DNA from: an uncultured SAR116 cluster alpha proteobacterium
GTDB taxonomy: Bacteria; Pseudomonadota; Alphaproteobacteria; Puniceispirillales; Marisalimonadaceae
Length of the DNA stretch: 64,000 nucleotides
Assembly (NCBI GenBank): GCA_902578805.1
Contig: CACHEH010000003.1
Coordinates: 39,725-103,724 of the forward strand
Reading direction: 5' to 3'
Shown here: positions 62,454 to 64,000 of the stretch, piece by piece
Layout: each line of letters opens with the position of its first letter
Position numbering within the stretch: position 1 is the stretch's first letter
Program-made: the position numbers and the translations under genes
Notes under the pieces: generated by a model
What the model saw: the letters and a program-made list of their open reading frames with translations, nothing else
Database searches by the model: none
What the model was told of the DNA's origin: nothing

Positions 62454-63115
62454 TTTTCTAAGCCTTTAATTATTTTTTCTTTCATTTTTTGAAAGTTTTC
62501 TGTTGGGTTATTTTCATTTAATATTGCAGATATTACAGCTACACCAGAAACTCCTATTTTAAACAAATCACAAACATCTTCTATTGAAATACCACCGATT
62601 GCAACTACAGGAAGATTTGTTTTATTAATGATTTTTTTTAATGTATTTGAGCCAATTGGTTCTGATACATCACTTTTTGAATTGGTAGGAAAAATTGGTC
62701 CTACACCAAGATAACTTATACAATTAGGGATATTACCCAATTGATTTTCATCTGTTATTGATAATCCAATTTGAATATTTTGATCTATTAATTTTTTTGC
62801 TTCATTTGGATCCATATCAGTTTGTCCAAGATGAAGTATATCTACTAAACCTTTGCACTTAGAAACAACATTGACATTATCATTTATACAAAGCTTCATT
62901 TTAGTATTAAATGTTGCTGCACTTAGATCTTTTATAAGATATATGATCTCGTTATCTTTCATTGATTTAGCTCTCAATTGAAAAACATCAAGACCATTTT
63001 CTGCTAGCTCACTAACTATTCTAACAAGTGCATTATTTGGTTTTTCACTTTTGTATATATGATTAGGAAGTAAATTTTCAGGACCTGCAATAAAATAAGA
63101 TTGAAGATTAGACAT
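62450..63115 (-). CDS. thiE: Thiamine phosphate synthase
   Basis: A 221-residue TIM-barrel enzyme that joins hydroxymethylpyrimidine pyrophosphate and hydroxyethylthiazole phosphate. Seen: VFQLRAKSMKDNEI, KLCINDNVNV, ILHLGQTDMD, YLGVGPIFPTNSKSD and the phosphate loop VVAIGGIS. It overlaps thiM upstream by eight bases and the SDR downstream by four. With thiM it forms a thiazole salvage route. Confidence 0.94.
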   Translation of the reverse strand: MSNLQSYFIAGPENLLPNHIYKSEKPNNALVRIVSELAENGLDVFQLRAKSMKDNEIIYLIKDLSAATFNTKMKLCINDNVNVVSKCKGLVDILHLGQTDMDPNEAKKLIDQNIQIGLSITDENQLGNIPNCISYLGVGPIFPTNSKSDVSEPIGSNTLKKIINKTNLPVVAIGGISIEDVCDLFKIGVSGVAVISAILNENNPTENFQKMKEKIIKGLEK

Positions 63116-63926
63116 TTTTAATTTTTACATTACTTATGATTTCGTCTGTAGAAATATTATATAAATTATCTAACAAATTCATTCTTAAACTTCCTGGACC
63201 GCTAGAAACTTTACTAGCCATCTTTCCTGCTAAACCATAAATACCAATTATTGAAGCGGTTGAAAGAGCTTTATTTTCACCAACTGCTATAGCCGCTCCA
63301 ATTAAACAAGTTAATGCACAACCAGTTGCAGTAACTTTTGTCATCATTTCGTGTCCACCCTCAATAGCATAGGTAATATTACCATCAGTCACATAATCTA
63401 TAGCTCCAGTAACTGCTACTATAATTTTATTTTTTTTAGCTATTGAAATTGCAGCATCTAGTGCATCATTAGAGGTTGAAGTTGAGTCCACGCCTTTACC
63501 TCCCCCAGATAGTCCTGCTACAGCCATAATTTCTGATCCATTGCCCCTTAATATTGTTGGTTTAAACTTAATAAGTTGCTCAACATTTTTGTTTCTAAAG
63601 CCACTTGCACCAGCACCAACAGGATCTAAAACCCAAGGAACATTATTCTCATTTGCATTCTTAACTGCTTCTAATGCGCATTCTTGCCAATATGGATCAA
63701 AGGTTCCTATATTAATTGTTAAGGCTCCACTAATCGCTTTACAGATTTGACTAAAATCTTTTGCTTCTTCTTTTGCGTGAGCCATAGCTGGAGATGCTCC
63801 AATTGAAAGTAAAGCGTTAGCAGCAATGTCCATAGAGACAAAATTTGAAAAATTCCACACTAATGGACCTTTATCTCTTATCTTGGTCAAAAGATCTGAA
63901 GCATTTATGGATAGTTCTTTAGTCAT
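63108..63926 (-). CDS. thiM: Hydroxyethylthiazole kinase
   Basis: A 272-residue ribokinase-like enzyme that phosphorylates hydroxyethylthiazole for thiamine synthesis. Seen: FSNFVSMDIAANALLSIGASPAM, WVLDPVGAGASGFRN, GNGSEIMAVAG, and the ATP-site KVTATGCALTCLIGA with the family's catalytic cysteine. It is the first gene of the thiM-thiE-SDR run. Only 74 bases of upstream sequence remain in the window, in which I see no thiamine-pyrophosphate riboswitch core; one could lie further out. Confidence 0.94.
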   Translation of the reverse strand: MTKELSINASDLLTKIRDKGPLVWNFSNFVSMDIAANALLSIGASPAMAHAKEEAKDFSQICKAISGALTINIGTFDPYWQECALEAVKNANENNVPWVLDPVGAGASGFRNKNVEQLIKFKPTILRGNGSEIMAVAGLSGGGKGVDSTSTSNDALDAAISIAKKNKIIVAVTGAIDYVTDGNITYAIEGGHEMMTKVTATGCALTCLIGAAIAVGENKALSTASIIGIYGLAGKMASKVSSGPGSLRMNLLDNLYNISTDEIISNVKIKNV

Positions 63927-64000
63927 ATTTATTTCCTTATTTTAATAAATTACTATTTCATATTTTTTACAGGGAATATGTTTTAAATTTAAATTAGCAA

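Noticed and set aside
63927..64000. Possible thiamine-pyrophosphate riboswitch upstream of thiM
   Set aside because: The 74 bases available contain no CUGAGA-type core or matching helices. One could exist beyond the window edge, but nothing here supports it.
1..64000. Reassignment of TGA to tryptophan (to explain the GFA frame)
   Set aside because: TGA ends several intact conserved genes at the expected place (for example the ATPase at 851, the PrpF gene at 10931 and DctM at 50325), so TGA is a normal stop.

Overview
The window reads as one stretch of chromosome from an A+T-rich, compact, marine-type alphaproteobacterium. The reasons are dense gene packing with many 1-8 base overlaps, frequent TTG and GTG starts, four tripartite (TRAP) uptake systems, a DUF1127 gene followed by an anti-Shine-Dalgarno small RNA, and membrane-bound urate oxidation (PuuD). 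A SAR11-, HIMB59- or AEGEAN-169-like heterotroph is a reasonable guess; the genus cannot be fixed from the sequence alone. I saw no tRNA, rRNA, insertion sequence, phage gene or CRISPR array. Only one recognisable transcription regulator (MarR/HpcR type) is present.

Layout. 1-2407: end of a nucleoside-type ABC importer (permease cut by the window edge, double-ABC ATPase). 2473-5684: a TAXI-type TRAP system with a coupled 61-residue membrane protein. 5824-11991: a plus-strand catabolic operon (HMG-CoA lyase, CaiB CoA-transferase, crotonase, isopropylmalate-dehydrogenase-like enzyme, PrpF isomerase, AbrB membrane protein). 11962-14701: a GFA-family gene interrupted by one TGA, a DapA-like lyase and an Ldh2 dehydrogenase. 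14707-20339: uracil phosphoribosyltransferase, an Asp/Glu/hydantoin racemase and a polyamine-type ABC importer. 20419-33373: a purine catabolism island. 33495-40738: TRAP uptake, HyuA/HyuB hydantoinase and a racemase relative. 40750-46090: a BisC-like molybdoenzyme and a GlcD-GlpC fusion. 46203-53099: aminotransferase, a probable malonate TRAP with malonyl-CoA decarboxylase, and a second Ldh2. 53105-55984: HpcR regulator, HpaI aldolase, old yellow enzyme and NIPSNAP. 56081-57884: small genes, a cold-shock gene with a structured leader, and a frameshifted cupin. 57890-63926: AEC, DMT and MFS transporters, DUF1127 with its small RNA, a short-chain dehydrogenase and thiamine salvage (thiE, thiM).

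The genes fit a scavenger of nitrogen-rich small molecules and organic acids. Nucleosides or bases enter through ABC systems. XdhAB oxidises (hypo)xanthine to urate, and PuuD, UraH and UraD convert urate to allantoin. PuuE (possibly with a second amidohydrolase), allantoicase and ureidoglycolate lyase then take allantoin to glyoxylate and urea, and the class V aminotransferase can turn glyoxylate into glycine. No urease lies in the window. The TRAP systems each sit beside enzymes that probably act on what they import.

The most interesting items are the DUF1127/cuckoo-type RNA locus at 59783-60162, the TGA at a zinc-ligand cysteine codon in the GFA gene, two racemase relatives that have lost both catalytic cysteines, and the unassigned CoA-dependent organic acid pathway at 2473-11991.
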